DNA of 64,000 nucleotides from Apoderus coryli (Eukaryota > Arthropoda > Insecta > Coleoptera > Attelabidae): contig OU452201.1 of NCBI GenBank assembly GCA_911728435.2, forward strand, positions 15,872,001 through 15,936,000. The letters are read 5' to 3'. The notes under the pieces were generated by a model. That model had not been told where the DNA came from, made no database searches, and saw nothing but the letters and a program-made list of their open reading frames with translations. This document shows positions 9,529-23,023 of this stretch, one piece after another. Made by a program: the position numbers and the translations under genes. Each line of letters starts with the position of its first letter. Position 1 is the first letter of the stretch.

Positions 9529-10875
9529 AAGTCCTCCGTCCAGAAATCTGCGATCAGATAGCTCCTTTCACCGGAGAGGTTTTAGTGGGTATTAGCTGGG
9601 ACATCTTCCTAAGTGAGGAGAACAACGAACGAACAGCAAACCATGGCGGAAGGCGGTCACGCGGATGTTAATTTTTATTGTAAACAATGGTAGACACCAC
9701 ACTGGCAACCGCGTACTCGCGAGGTTGAGCGGACGCCAGAATCAGGCGCGGCGATATGAGAGACTACGCACGACACAACGCAAATTCGCGCGGTTGTATT
9801 AGTGATCTAGAATAATATTGTTGTCGCGAGTATTTTATTTTTGACATCGTGATGTGCGAGAATTATAAAAAGTAGATTTTGACATGAAAAGTAAGGATTA
9901 TAGTGCCGCATAATAAAAATCAAAATGTGGGAAGAAATAGCTAATATCTTCGGAGGAGAATAAATGACAACAAATCTTCGAAATAATACATTTGTACAAG
10001 AGCCAAATGGATACACCTCCTACCGCGGACACTTTCATATTTGTAGTAGTACGACCAAACATCCGCGGTTAGCCGCTCGTGCGTTATTACACTGAGTCCT
10101 ACACTCAGGTGCGGATTACAGGTAGTCGTGTCGTAAATGCATTTCCTGTATAAAAAAAGAAAAATAAAATGATCTGTTAGATGAGAGACAGACTTTATTT
10201 GTTCTTATGTATTTTTGCATCCACAATATAAAATTTTTTAAAATGGACTTTGTTTATAAATAAATTATTGTTTAAATGAGGCATTTTTTTTATTTTCACC
10301 CTATAAGTGGACGCACCTTCACACTTAATATTCTACTAAATTATTTAAAAAAATAAGATTTTTGTATTGTCCAACTTTTTTTAAATAGGCGTACTCATAT
10401 ATAAAATACTGCGACTACGTCTATTTTAAAAAAAGTAAGTTAGACTATACAAAATATTTTTCACTATTAGTAGTAATTCAAATATCCCGCCTAAAGCAAT
10501 AGAGACATCTATTGCGGGCGAGATTCAAAGCTCGTCTACTACGCATTACGGTTACCTTTTATATCGATGCAGTTTTTTTTTTGCTTATTTCCAAACCAAT
10601 AGATAGCGCAATTATATCAACACATTCTATTCCAGTATAAACATTATTCTATTGATGAAACGCAGGCAGAAAGTAGGCGAGTACGAACAGTGCGGCGGCG
10701 GTCGGCAAGGATTTTATTATATTTTCGTTAGAATCTGATTCTGCCTGTCGTATATATTTGGATGTACATAGAATAATTTTTATCGTTGAGTATTTACATT
10801 TTGTCATGAGTTATGAACAAAGAGCAACATAAGTTGCAAAAACTTTTGCAGGTAAGATAATTGTGTAACTTTTAA
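9529..10875. other. Intergenic region after the THAP gene
   Basis: No gene is seen. The 9560-9640 part (CCGGAGAGGTTTTAGTGGG) has the look of a LINE 3' tail, but I cannot confirm it. The 9700-10130 part is relatively GC-rich. A short inverted repeat (GCAATAGA...TCTATTGC) lies near 10497-10520. Confidence 0.4.
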
Positions 10876-12335
10876 TTGTATAGAAAGTTGTATCGGATGA
10901 GTAGGAAGATACTGTTGCTTCAGACTCCGAAGAAAATATTCCAAGTTCTTCGAGTGATGACTCGGAGGAGGAACTCGAAGAGCTTCCTCCTAAAAGGATA
11001 TGGATCACAGGAGAATTTTCTAAATTTCAAAAGAAAACAGGCATCATTCAATTATAGCAGGCACCCCTGATATTGATGGTATCCGTACACAATTCTTAGT
11101 GTCCTAGTGAAACTGTATTGAGCAAGTTGTACAACATTACACTACAGAAAATGACGACCAAGATGCAAATGAAGTCATAGAAAATGCTGCAAGCACTCTA
11201 TTGTTTGGGTTGATGTGACAGGTTCTCATTTGAAAACGTTGCAGGGGATAGCACTGGAGTTAACGGTGAAAAATGAATTGCTTGTTAGATAATGTAACAA
11301 GACTTCAAGTTATGTTAGAAATTTATTTCCATGCTTTCACCAGACGGACCGTTTCGTTGATCCACAACTCATCGGCAGGCAGTGTGACCCAAATTTCCAA
11401 CATTTACGAAGAGGTTATAGTAGCACGAGAGATTAATGACAACTAGATGTTTTGGCGACATCTAGTGGGAGCAGGCAAGGTTCAAGCAATACACCACAAG
11501 TTTGGCATAAAGTTATATAAATTGTACCTAGAAAAAGGTTGACTTATAAGTTATGGTATACTGTGGTCAAGATAAAGTTGAAGACCAATCTTCTTCGGAA
11601 ACTTGTGCTGAAGCTTGCTGTAAATTTATCGAATGGAGGTAGTACAATATACACGGACAACTATTATACAAGTGTGTCATTGACACATGTATTGTTGGAT
11701 AAAAAAACACATTTAGTTGGCACACTTTAGGTCAAATCGTAAGCTACACCCAAAAGAAATAATAAAAAAAATTAAAACAGGTGAAACTGTGGCTGCTGAA
11801 AGTAATACTGACACAGTGGTTCAGAGTTGGAAGGATAACCGAGAAGTGCTTACTTTGAGTACAAAACTTACTTCACAGTTAGTCAAAGTAAAACACGGCT
11901 TTAAAGAAAAACCGCCTACGGTAATTGATTATAACAACCATAAAGCCTATATAGACCTTTCAGATCACAGCATATAACACTTGTCTTCAACTCAGCCGAG
12001 GAGTCACGTGGTATAGGAAGCTAGCTATTGAGCTATGTTGACTGGTACGTCAATGCCTACATTTTGCACCAAGTGGTTACTATAATGACAAAATGAGTGT
12101 CACCAAATTCAAAGAACAATTAGCTGCTCAACTTCTGACTTTAGAATAACTAAGTGCGGATGACCATGATCAATCCCAATCTGCCGAGCATATTCTTGAA
12201 GATGTTGGTCGTAATCACAGAGGAACGTGTTCTTTATGCTATGAATCACTAAAAACAGTACCAAACTGAGATATACCTAAGCAGTGTTCAAAAATCTACT
12301 GTTTGTCTTGTTTTTTCAAGTGTTCAAAATAATGT
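10876..12335 (+). pseudogene. piggyBac-type transposase remnant
   Basis: Pieces of a DDE_Tnp_1_7 transposase follow each other in order with frameshifts and stops. First come an acidic amino end (SDSEENIPSSSSDDSEEE) and LPPKRIWITGEFSKFQKK, then TPDIDGIRTQF, then STIYTDNYYTSVSLTHVLL around 11641-11700 (carrying one catalytic Asp), then QSWKDNREVLTLSTK. Next come TVIDYNNHKAYIDLSDH (where the third Asp motif sits) and SVTKFKEQLAAQL. Last is a cysteine-rich tail (CSLCYESLK; CSKIYCLSCFFKCSK) like the piggyBac carboxyl zinc finger. The copy is long but broken throughout. I could not place its terminal repeats or TTAA duplication. Confidence 0.85.
11447..11490 (+). repeat. Copy of dispersed motif TTTTGGCGACATCTAG
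   Basis: GTTTTGGCGACATCTAGTGG followed by GAGCAGGC here matches 33247-33276 almost exactly. It interrupts the piggyBac remnant, consistent with a short insertion of a dispersed repeat family. Confidence 0.6.
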
Positions 12336-13544
12336 TATTTTAGCTAAAATTAGTTTTTTGTGAAATTAGAATCGACTCTGTATTTGCTTTTCATATATTT
12401 CTTGTTTTATACCTCAAAATAAAATTACCTTATGCTATGTTTAGTTGACTTTGTAACTCCCCGTCTTTTAAAGTCTGGTCTACCCACCCATAGCCCTCCA
12501 TGCATGTGCATAGGACAAAGACGATTTCTATTTCTACAGGTCGTTCTTTACTGGCTCCATATAAAATGTCTAGCAGTACGCTACATTATGTGGGTACACG
12601 AGGCCGCAAGCATGAGGCCCACGGCAAACAATATACTTCGGATACGCTAATGACCACCAAAAACAATCAGGTCCGCTAGTATTGTGTATATACATACGTG
12701 AGAGGTGAAAGCTATAATAGGTATATCATTTTCACTTATTGAGCTTTAAATATTTGTCGGACTTCTAACGCAACCTGTATATGGATGATGTTTATGATTC
12801 CCTGATAGTAAATGTTTTATAAAAAATGATTCTCCTGAAGAAAATCAATATTTTTTAGAAGAGTTCGTTGATCATCATACATTTTTCTACCAAATGAGCA
12901 ACTTGCTATTATAAACAGACAACATTAAAAATCATCTCAAAAATTGAAAATAATTGCGACTCTTACTAAAATTGAGTACGTATACCTACGTAAGGTAGGT
13001 AGTTGTTACTCTAGATCTTTATTATAAGAAAATTAATCTACACTTATATATTATATCTACACTTTAAATAAATGCATGTTCAATTTGAAAAAGTTATTTG
13101 TGGCAAAATTGTTAAAAATATCCCCAAATTTTCTAAATTACATTCTATTTGGAGGGAACATTTTCAAATTAGCGCTCCTAGCGGAGGCATAAATGAACTA
13201 AAACTTTAATCTCGCAGAAGAATCAATAGTGCAAAATTGACTCTCGAACCCCTCATTTTCAATAAATTCAAAATTTATATCTAGTTCAATAAAACAATAT
13301 TGTGTAAGACACTACCATCAATAATTATTAAAATAATTGCTAATCCATAAATTGTAAAAGTTTAAAATAAACTTGTATTATTAAATAAATTCGTTCAATC
13401 GGATAGGAACGGTAGTGTTCGGTGGAAGCGGCGCCATATTAATTTTTGAACAAAGCTAACTGAGAGCCGGTTAGTTGCAAGTTTGGCGATCGTCGTGTTC
13501 ACTTCTAGTTAATTAAATAAAGTATATAAATAATTATAAACAAA
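12336..13544. other. Intergenic region upstream of the prothymosin-like gene
   Basis: The first part is AT-rich and uninformative. The 13390-13544 part is more GC-balanced (GGAAGCGGCGCCATATT; GGCGATCGTCGTGTTCACTTC) and is the likely promoter and 5' untranslated region of the next gene. No other gene is seen. Confidence 0.5.
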
Positions 13545-16500
13545 ATGAGTTCCAAAGACAGCAAAGAGGTTGCAGTTGAAAAATTAGACAACGACAAAAG
13601 TGCGGCAGACGGTAAATGTGAATTGAAAGGCACAAAACGGGCAGCAGAGGTAAGTAACTTTCATTGATATCATTTTAATAGTAACATTTGTTGAGTAATT
13701 TGTACCCTGGAATGATTTCACACATATTGGCAATCTCGACTATTATAGAAATTCGTCGTGGAAATTGCTCTGGAATAGTGTTAATATCAAAAATGTAGGT
13801 ATTTGAAGTGTTTGTTGCCATGTGATTATATTATTTCGTTTCTTAGTTATTACCAATTTAAATGTTATGAGTTATTAATTATATAAACGACCCTTTTCAG
13901 TATGAAATATGTACCTACATAAAAAGCATTACATTCGTTAAAATGGAAATCTGCTTTAATTGAAACTTTTTATGATATTTTGTAAACATAATAACCAAGC
14001 GCGTCCCGCCATTTAATTTTCCAACCTTGCTGCGAGGCTATATGAGCAGTGTTGCCAGATGAACTTGGTTCACCGCTGGTAGGTTAATATACTACTTAAT
14101 ACTTAATTGAATTCGTACTTTCGTCCTAGATCATTGCGTTTAATCGCTTTTCATCCCAATAGAACCTAATTGGTTTTGAAAGCGATATTTCTATAAAAAA
14201 ATTCAGTTATTCAAACAACTTGCCTGCCGGTACCCTGTGATTGCAGTTTCTCAAGTATCTTCCAAAACCAAAATTTTTGAATATCGCATCCTCGATGGAA
14301 TTTAATAACAGTACTCTATAGTTTAAAAATGTAGGTTATATTTTACAGTGAACTACAAGGAATTATAACCATTCTGAATAATAATAAGTAGATTTTGAAA
14401 TATTTATAAGCATACCTATCAGCAGAAAGATTGTTTATTTTAAGTACGTAAATAACTATTATTAAGTACCATCAACCGTTTTTTACTTTTATGGTATAAA
14501 ATAAAATAAATTTTCTAAAAATGGTTTAATAACTAGGGTTAAGGTTGTAAGATTTCTCTAGGGCTAGGTATTATTAATTAAATTTGGCTTCGCTGTATGT
14601 GAGCAAACGCGTACTCATCATCATATCATATACCTTATGTCGACAATCAGAATGTGTATTTCAGAATTTCTCGTATTTCAATTTCATATAGTAGAGTTGG
14701 CCGCTTGTAGTATGTGAGTGAATGTGTTTTGATCCAGCATTTCAATATGGCGAAATCAATATTACCATTTAAAATTATTAATTACTTATATTCCCTTTCC
14801 AGGTGAACATTTTGTTTACCTGATAAAGGTTTTCTAATTTGTTATTTGAAATATTATGGGGTCCATGCTCTAAAAATACCTCGGTAGGTAGGCTTAGTGT
14901 TTTTATTATCAACCATTGACTCGTGGAAAAGGCTGTGGTAGGTATAGGTATATTCATTCATGAGACCTAAATTTCATTACGTTAAGACGAGTAGTATAAT
15001 CTATTGATTACTTAAAATGAACCGCCAACAAGTTCAAAATATTTTGTTTTGATTTTACGCGGCTATTTTTCAATCCATTGTTGCCGAGTCTATATAAAAT
15101 TACTTCATTGATAACGAAAAATTCGTTGCTTTTTGTGGTATTGTAAGGACAATATTTTGAGTTGATTTTCCTGCTGAATTTACTTTGTAAACATGTAACT
15201 TTGGAAAATGTCCTTTCGTTCATTTTTTTTTCAATCTCAGTGCATTTTTCCGGGTATTTTTCTTATCATGACCAGAATAATTATAGGGAACTTAATAGGT
15301 AGGTACCTACTAGTTTATTTCTTAAGTCCATGTTGCAGCATTACTTTTCATATAAATTGAAAAATAATAATTTATTATCTTATCAAGTTGTTAAAATTGT
15401 TAGTAGGTACCTAGTTAGTAGTAGTAGGAGCAGTAGAAATATATACAGTGAGGACCAAAAGTCACGCATATATTCGATAAATATTTTTGGAAGAAACGCT
15501 TAAGTAGGACACGTACGAGAACTTCCTAGAGTTGGTCGACCTCCAATTTTCCCAGAATAGGCAGTTAAACGTCGTTTTGTCGATTGAAGAAAATCCTCAT
15601 ACACCGACTCAACAAAAAGCACTAAATAACAATATTGTAAAATCATCATGATTTAAAAAAAACAAAAATATCATCCATAAGTTTATTCGAAAATAAAGAA
15701 AAAAAAGGTAACATTTATATAATATAAACAACAATAAATACAAGAAGAATACAACGAGATTAGTATACAAAAATACTTAATCCGAATCACAGAATTCGTC
15801 ATATTTAAAATGTCAAGAGCTGCATATTAATCTTAGAGATGCTTACTAGGCACCGTTGACTGTGTGTTGAGTAATCAGTGAAAGGCCAATTCGTAAGAAG
15901 AAGAAATGAAGAGATGGTTACTAGCTTTGATAATCGCTTGTCAAAGTTACTAGAGCTAGTTATTGAATAGGTTACCCGTACAACTTAAAACCAAAAGTGA
16001 CATCTGCGACCGTTTCTTCCAAAAAACTTCCATTCAAATTTTATCGGATTGATCCGTGACTTTTGGTCTTTACTGTATGTAGGTAGGTATATTTAATTTA
16101 GAGTTGAAAATGTTATCAATAAAATGCGTATCTATCTCGATTGTAACTTTGTTCAGAAGCGAAGTAAACACAATTCTTTTTTTTTTTTTATTTATGACAA
16201 AGAAATTATAACACTTTAACATAAGTAATAGTTTGTATATGGGGGTCCCATTATGATTAAACACTCTAAAAAGATTGGTTGCTATTTTAAGAATTTCTTA
16301 TCAAATTGGTTGAATTAAGGATTTGAAAATAGCAACCTACTTATCCAATGGATATTTATTTAAAATGATGTGGTGATGTCCAGTGGATATATATGGATGT
16401 TAAATTTCAGCAGAAGAGTCTTAAATTAAGGCAACTTTATGCAAACATGAAGTAGTCAAAATTTCTTGATAATATAAATTTGCATGTAACATAGGTAATA

Positions 16501-19500
16501 TAATGAAGATTATGATTTTAACCACTGCGAACTGAAGATTGTTCTCACCCCTGTCTTGGAAGTTTGTTTCAATTCCCCTTCCAGTTCCAGAGCTCTGATT
16601 AATTTGTTTGATTTATTTATATTTCTCTTATTTATGTTTATTATTAATAAATGTTCCATTTTCTTTGTATAGTTATATAATTTCTTGTTACAAAACCGAG
16701 TAAAACAATTTATTGTATTTACACAAAATAAATGTGAGGCATCTTCCTTCATCATAATACTTCTTGAGTATTCAATTACTAACATTTAAATTATTATGTA
16801 CATTACAAAGGACTCTAGGGTAAGGAGAGGAGCTATAAATGTAAATTTATATAAGATGAATAATTTTTTGGTATACATAGGATTTTACACAAAATTAGTA
16901 TAATTACAAGTCTAATAGATTAAACTGGGGTTCTAAAATTATAGGATTATAACAATTATATAACATCGAACATTCAATTCAATACAGATGAGCGTTGCAT
17001 GCTCAGAAGTGGTGGAATGCGTTGTTGAAAATATTTTTTATTATGTGAAATATTATATGTTTCACCTCACTTTATGGTGCGTTCTTTTCACATGATTTAA
17101 TTCATCGCTTCACTATAAAGAAATACAAATGAACATGGAGAATATCTCACATTAATTCATCTGAACGTTTAGGCAAAAGGACAACTACATTACCTGATGC
17201 TTTTGGGAATATAAAATTTAGATTGCTTTCAACAAGCGCAAGCTAAGCAACATTATATTCGTGTTTCATCTATCGGAGGACAGTTTATCATTATTATAGA
17301 AAGTTGAAAAGAGATAGCCATATTTCCGGCACAACGCCGCTGTATTTGTGTTGTATGTATGTAGTAGAAGGCAGATGGCAAATATATATTTTGGCGGGAG
17401 CCGGGAATTATGAGGGCGCACATCGTAATATAAGACCGGAGGGTAGTTTTACTATCATTCAAACCCCTAACTATTATTTAGGTAATGATATGCAGTCGTT
17501 ATTATTTTTTGTTTCCCGCTCAATGGTGGTCCCATTTTCATTATCTCCAAGATAGTCGTTATTATTAATTATTAGTACCCAAAAGTTTAATGTGTTAATA
17601 ATTGTTACGGGTTTTGCTCTAGGACAAAACGGAGGACCCCAAAAAAGCGAAAAAAGAGGAAAATGGTGCAAATTCGGAGGGAGAAGACTTTGAAGAGGAG
17701 GAAGAGGAGGAGGTTTTAGATGAAGACACAGGGGATGAAGATATACCTGAAGGTGATGACGAAGAAATAGAAGGTGAAGGTAATATATTTTTTAATTTAG
17801 GTCTAGATTCAGTTCGACTGTTTTGTTTTTTTTTTTTATAATACACTATAACTTCCTAATGTCACAGAACAAATGGAGGTGCGTATTGAATTATAATTAA
17901 ACCACGAAGGTCTTTTTCGCTCATAGAGTAGGAGAGGAATCTGTGAACAAAACTGGGTTTTGAGTGTTTAAATCTTAATAATTCTATTGGTATTTTTTTT
18001 TTTTTTTAATTTGCTTGTTCTCCATGAATTTATAATATGAACTTAAAATCCTTATACTCCACCGATATGCATATCCGTATCGCCACTATGTTGTTTTATT
18101 CCTGCATCAGAAAATATTGAGGAAGGACTAGCATAATTTACAAAATTATTATTGAAAGAATTATTTGCTGTTTTATACGTACTAAAATTGCTACGAAACT
18201 ATTCAAAGTTAAAATATAGACATGTTCTATATTCTCTATTAAACAAATTTTACAGTTGTTTAACGTAACCTATAATTTTTGTTTATTTATCGATGTTTTA
18301 CTTTTTTTATATAATTTTTTTACTATATTATTGAATATGGTATTGAATTGAGCATCATTAAGTCGCCAAAGGTTGAGGTAGGCACCGGGATCCCCAAATT
18401 TTCAGTCGCTATTTAACCAAGCTACCTGTACACTTCACTTTGTTGTTCATCTATTATTTCCAGCAGCGTTTTTTACTAATAGCACCAATATGTGTATTTT
18501 TTTGAATACAAGGCATTAATCCGTCAACGTCAATTATCAGCAATTTTCACTTCACTAACTCGCGCCTTAATTTTACAAAATTAATTTACAGTTAGGTGAG
18601 AAATATCACATCAAAATCCTTTATGGCTAATGACAATGTTGACCGTTTGTCGTTCGTTTTGCAATAAAAATGCAAGTAAGATCAGTGCCAGGTGATGAAT
18701 GTCACATCCATTCAGCTGAGGTGAGGTGTATTAGATTTATTTCCTATTATTATCAACCTCATCTTAACCGCAATAGTTCGCATGTGTATCGTATGAATTT
18801 TTGTATAATTTTTTCCGAAAATTATTGCATGTATCGAAACACAATATATTCAGAGTTTTTTTTTTGAAAATTAGAATTTTGCAGAAAATTTCGTGGCAAT
18901 ATTCGTTCGTGTAAAGCGGCTCTTAAGCTGTTAATATTAAAAATACGGCCCTTTTGGTAAAGTACTGGACTGGACAAGAGAATAGATATCACAATAACCA
19001 ATAGCTAGCTTCACGCCTCACTCGTAGATAGATATTGTGAGGATATCTATACTCTTGTACAGGGAGTGCATTTTTTTTTTACTTATTATAAAATACTTAA
19101 TTTTAAAAATTAAAATTACAATATTTTTTTTGACATTTAGATTTACGAATTCTAGGAACAAATCTCTACTACATTTTTGTTTAACTTTTAAAGGGGCGTC
19201 ACTGGAGGGTGGTGGTGGTGAGCTTTTTGCTAAAATATCGTTTATTAGACTAGAAATTTAATCGTGGGAGTTGATCAATTCATAATTCCTGATAATATAT
19301 TTTTTCTTGAACCGTAATCCTAATTTTTTCAGTTGATTTAAAAAAATGTAGAACCAAACTTTTTTAAATAGAAACAATATACATTTTTATTTTCGTCAAT
19401 TAATTAGATATCAATGATAACGACGTAGTAACTTCTTCAGGTTGAAACAATTTTTTCTATCTAACACAAATTCCAACATATCAAATTTATTTGGATTTTA

Positions 19501-19686
19501 AACTATTTATAATAAAATATATAAATGGCAGGCTGCATTAGACATTAAAATTAGTTGTACCAGGTTCTTTAAAATATCTACGTAACTCCAATTTATTACT
19601 TATTTGTATTCATTGTCTTATTTTTTACAGAAGAAGACGAAGTAGAAGGAGAAGAAGGAGTAGACGAAGAAGAGGACGATGCATAA
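13545..19686 (+). CDS. Prothymosin-alpha-like acidic nuclear protein
   Basis: Exons 13545-13649, 17623-17779 and 19631-19686 join in phase (0, then 1) into 105 residues. The amino end is MSSKDSKEVAVEKLD. Exon 1 ends KGTKRAAE and exon 2 opens DKTEDPKKAKKEENG, a spaced basic pair resembling the KRAAE...KKQK nuclear signal of prothymosin alpha. The rest is almost wholly Glu/Asp and ends EEEDDA. Prothymosin/parathymosin proteins are small, disordered, very acidic nuclear proteins that bind histones and affect chromatin. Human prothymosin has the basic signal at the end, whereas here it precedes most of the acid run, so orthology is inferred. The first intron is about 4 kb and contains a Tc1-type element. 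Confidence 0.8.
15446..16075. mobile_element. Tc1/mariner-derived element in prothymosin-like intron 1
   Basis: Ends CAGTGAGGACCAAAAGTCAC and, reverse-complemented, CAGTAAAGACCAAAAGTCAC form inverted repeats of about 60 bp with internal gaps, flanked by TA on both sides. Near 15590 the frame SIEENPHTPTQQKALNNNIV resembles the helix-turn-helix start of Tc1-type transposases. At 630 bp it is an internally deleted copy. Confidence 0.75.
18973..19064. repeat. Imperfect hairpin repeat in prothymosin-like intron 2
   Basis: ACAAGAGAATAGATATCACA near the left end pairs with TGTGAGGATATCTATACTCTTGT at the right. The unit is about 90 bp and looks like a small MITE. The rest of this intron is AT-rich with no recognised element. 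Confidence 0.5.
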
Positions 19687-22600
19687 TAGAAAAGTGGATG
19701 TGTCCTATTGATGATAATAACATGATTAATATACGTGACGAGACGGACACTAATTTCATTATTATTAATAGGGTGGTGCAAAATATGATAGCAATTCGTC
19801 CAGAGTTATTTTGTGGTTCATTCAAAAACTTCATTCATCCAATCCCAAGTCATAATAATACATAATTTCATTCGATTCATTTAAAACCACAAAATATCTC
19901 TTAAGACAAGATTAATATTACGTCATAATACTAATTTAATTAGTCCCTTGCGTATAATCCACAATAAAAAGTAAAGTAACAATAATATTGAAAAAAAAGT
20001 AAACGTTTCCATCAGTGACCGTGTGTTTTATATTATGGATAAGTGATCGATCATCGTCGCGGTACCTGACTCTACTTATTCTATTTCTAATTATTATTAA
20101 CTTATTAAATTCAATTTTATTATCGTGTATTTTCCTAAACCAGAATCACTTTTGGTAATTTAATTTCGTACATATGGTGTCCCATATACTATACCATCTT
20201 TTACCTGGTTTTGGAAATAATTATGATCGAGAGATACACAAAAAAAATATTCAAATAGTAGTGTTAGGTTAAATAGTTCCCTAGAGTTCAAAATTTTGCT
20301 GTAAATGCAAAATAAACCGACACAAATAATTGTTTTTATTATATTTTTATCGACTTTAAGTCTAACAGGATCTCATTTGATTAATCAATAATTGATGTGT
20401 CTTGTTTCATGCACTTTTCAAAATCAGGTACATGTAATACTAGTGATTCATCGATTTGAAAATAATATATGGGACATCCTATCATACTACCCTACCTCTA
20501 TCATCAGCCACATTTTGACAGGTCTTCTCCTTTATCTCTCCCCCCTCCCTTATACAGATATATTAACGCAACGCGTTCACTTGATTTAGCATGTTTCTAG
20601 TTTATTAAATGTTCTATACTTTGTATGAATAAAATATATAAATATATAATAAAATAAAAATATTAATTATAACATCCTTAACTAAATACAGTGACAAAAT
20701 ACTATAAATAGAAGAATATCCCATAATGGTATATATAATTAGGGATACGGTCCACTTTAGGGACAGTGGATTCTTCTGTTTTTTTTTATTACAAAGACAG
20801 TATTTGAAATAGTACATTTAAAAAAAAATTACGGTAAAACCATTATTTAAGCCAAAAATCAAAATTGAATTCCCATAAAAATCGCACGTATGTAACTATT
20901 ATAAACCTGGTAATTCAAATCTATTGACTTTATATTTAAATCATACCATTTAAAACAAGCTATTTCAGGCATAACCTCAGATCACACAAAAATTTATTTA
21001 CACATAACCATAAATGATCTTTCTTCATTTTTGTAGTAACCTGGTTAGTCAAAAAGTGTTAGAGCGGGTTGTGTAAATATCCCTGTATATTATTTTTCCT
21101 CTGATTCCCTACCCATCTCCTCAAAAATATTAATTAATTCGATTTGTAAAAATGTCCATTTTATTTTTTAAATAATAATGTAAAGATAGATATAAATTTT
21201 TTCATTGTTTTTTTAATTATTATTTTTAATTTAAATATAATAGTAATAATAATATAAGGTTCTTGTCACACATGATTTTAATTTTGTATTATAAGAGAAA
21301 ACATCCAAAAAAAAAATAGCAAAAATGGAATACATAATAGTTATTGTGAAAGAGTAATTTGAAAGGTTCAGATTGATTGATATTTTTAGTTTAAAATTTT
21401 TGGTTTTTAATAATATATTTAAATATATTGATATGTAGTATTTTTATGTTTTAATCCAGTGTAACTCTCCAACCTTTTGTTTCCTCCTCACACAACATAC
21501 TCTTCTATACAGTGAGCACCCAAAGTTCAAACTTGTTACATGGTTTAAGTTGTCAAGGAGGTTGATCGTGTGGTAGATACACGTAACTGTATGTTCCTTT
21601 TATGGGCCACCTGTATTTTTTTTGGTTCTCCATAAGATTCTAACAATATTTGATGTGTTGTAAAATTCAACGGTTATCGATATATTTGCGGTTGAATAGC
21701 ACAAAACGCACTGATTCATATATTTATTTAGTTTGAAAAAAAAAACAGCAGTAAAAACTAATCTAGATTGACAGCAGCCCTTATTTCGAATTCTTTTATC
21801 ACGTTTCTTATCATTTTACGGGATATTTGCCGAAGTTCTGTCCTGATTCTATTTTATAAATTTTCATTTGAAAATGTACGACAATTCAGGAATATTTTAG
21901 AAACAGCGGAAGGCACCTCACGCTTTTGCATTGAACGACAAATATTAGACATTTTCAGTCTCTTATACAAATTTGATTGACAGTTAAGTGAGAAATTTAT
22001 CGTTAAAAAGGTTTGCTAATAGGAAGATTTTAAAACCCTTATTTGTAATTGCAATTAATAGTAGTTAATAATTTAATTAATCTCCCATTCTACTCATTCT
22101 TTGATGTCTTTCTTGGTAGTCACTGGAACTGGAAACCCTTATATACTTACAAAGATATAGAAACAATCAATAAACATAATCAGAAAAAAATTAGTGGTTA
22201 GCTTCGCTATGACTGCGCATGTCAGAACCAACAGTTCATCAGTCGGTTGCATCTTCCTGTTTCTAGTAGTTCCATATTTTTTTTACCGCGAACGCAGAAA
22301 AGCATCCTGCGGAAGCGTAGAAAATTAGAACCAGAATCGCCTCAGCGAATTAAGCTTATGTCACGTCAGCCCAAAGTCCAACTGAAACGTTTACTATGAA
22401 AAACTTGAGAGCTTTCTTTAATGGCAAATATCGGATGTTTTTATTCTTTTTAGCGACAGGGACCATTCGCATTTCAATGATAAGACTAATGTATAGTCAT
22501 GGTCCTTATCAGAGACATTTAAATAAAGGAGACAACATTTCACTCAAAACTGTTTAGAATCACATCTTTTTACAGCTTTAGATGGGTGATAAAGAGCTAG

Positions 22601-23023
22601 GTGGCATTAAAAACTGGAAATCGACTACCTTAACCATACCTGGTACATACACAGACGGTAGATATAGGGCCACAGTAGAAGTTAGTTATTCTGTGGTAGA
22701 ACTTTGTCTTCACTGCTGTCTATTCAAAACTGTGTATGATTTGGACAAAATGTAAATAGTTGTGTCTCGTTTATTTACATGTCTCTGGTCCTTACAGTCG
22801 TTCGATGAACGACTTTTCACATCAGTTCAACTGAGTTGTTCTAAAAGGAAATGGGAGTTCCCTATTGTCAGTTGTCATTGTCTGTCAGTAATAGTAGTGT
22901 CATCACTGTGTATCACTCATTGACCTATTAATTAGTATTAAGTCTATTATTGTATACTTACAATTTGAGTATTACCATTTTTTTTAGAAACTTTGTGAAT
23001 TTAATTCAGATTTACTTCAAACA
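19687..23023. other. Intergenic region between prothymosin-like and clathrin light chain genes
   Basis: Long, AT-rich and without coding signal on either strand. It should contain the 3' untranslated region of the upstream gene. From about 22800 it contains the promoter and perhaps a 5' untranslated intron of the clathrin gene (acceptor-like TTTTTTTTAG at 22978-22987). A CAGTGAGCACCC at 21512 resembles a Tc1-type element end, but no partner was found. Confidence 0.5.

Noticed and set aside
17619..17846. A Ser-rich minus-strand protein
   Set aside because: It is the antisense shadow of the Glu/Asp-rich exon 2 of the prothymosin-like gene. The same holds for 19596-19834 against exon 3.
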